In this document: one piece after another, positions 22,559 to 22,624 of the stretch
How the letters are laid out: the number at the start of each line of letters is the position of its first letter
How positions within the stretch are numbered: the stretch's first letter is position 1
Assembly (NCBI GenBank): GCA_949063825.1
Contig: CARSRA010000013.1
Coordinates: 1-22,624, forward strand
Origin: an uncultured Candidatus Saccharibacteria bacterium
GTDB taxonomy: Bacteria; Patescibacteriota; Saccharimonadia; Saccharimonadales; Saccharimonadaceae
Length of the DNA stretch: 22,624 nucleotides
Direction: 5' to 3'
Made by a program: the position numbers and the translations under genes
Notes under the pieces: model-generated
The model's input: only the letters and a program-made list of their open reading frames with translations
The model's database searches: none
Told to the model about the DNA's origin: nothing

Positions 22559-22624
22559 ATGACCAAAAAAGTAAAATCCGAGGCATCTAAAAGTCAAAAA
22601 AAATCTATGCTGGGCGCGCCGGCG
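22559..22624 (+). CDS. start of a downstream gene (3' end outside window)
   Basis: An ATG 24 bp after the thioredoxin-fold stop opens a frame that stays open to the window edge: 22 codons, beginning MTKKVKSEASKSQKKS. It is Lys/Ser-rich, as in cytoplasmic N-termini of membrane proteins. There is only a weak purine-rich site upstream (CCGAG), so translation may depend on the preceding gene. Function cannot be judged from this fragment. Confidence 0.45.
   Translation, partial: MTKKVKSEASKSQKKSMLGAPA

Overview
The window looks like a small-genome bacterium of the Candidate Phyla Radiation, most likely a Candidatus Saccharibacteria (TM7) relative. This assignment is inference. It rests on short intergenic gaps, many secreted or wall-associated proteins next to housekeeping genes, a single-chain GlyRS, a solitary rpsJ, and a kinase-like/aldolase fusion. 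TGA is used as an ordinary stop (for example at 1125 and 3862), which argues against the UGA-recoding CPR lineages. I see no CRISPR array, transposase, integrase or phage gene.

Layout. 1-2394 (minus): a Mur-ligase-like protein without the N-terminal substrate domain, overlapping by 1 nt a partial alpha/beta hydrolase with a long Lys-rich tail. 2446-4638 (plus): an orphan FtsX/MacB-type membrane protein overlapping by 4 nt an HD-domain phosphohydrolase. 4708-5771 (plus): a secreted lysozyme-like protein with its own promoter and terminator. 5797-7191: tRNA-Thr(GGU), a minus-strand four-helix membrane protein, tRNA-Ala(CGC), then inverted repeats and the decayed C-terminal piece of a surface protein. 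7270-8426: a flavin reductase-rubredoxin fusion (minus) divergent from rpsJ (plus). 9096-12347: glyS and an ABC exporter half-transporter (plus). 13155-15633: inorganic pyrophosphatase and a PfkB-like/class I aldolase fusion (plus). 15858-21381 (minus): uvrA, a secreted surface protein, a DUF916-like membrane-anchored protein and ribosomal protein bL25. 21509-end (plus): a secreted thioredoxin-fold protein with a sorting-signal-like tail, followed by the start of another gene.

Two orphan genes (8439-8849 and 12414-13010, both minus) sit convergent to housekeeping genes. Each is followed by a bidirectional hairpin and driven by a near-consensus promoter. Their promoter-leader regions resemble each other although the proteins do not, so they look like inserted accessory cassettes.

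Transcription signals are unusually readable. Promoters follow TTGAYW-N17-TAYAAT, often with TG before the -10 and a conserved start region close to AGAAAGATRGGG. Several genes (Mur-ligase-like, glyS, PfkB-aldolase, uvrA, perhaps the FtsX-like gene) have the -10 box so close to the ATG that their mRNAs should be leaderless or nearly so. The others have clear Shine-Dalgarno sites. These signals move the best starts of six genes downstream of the longest reading frame.

The most unusual coding feature is the PfkB-aldolase fusion: the aldolase active site is intact, but the kinase half lacks the catalytic GAGD motif.
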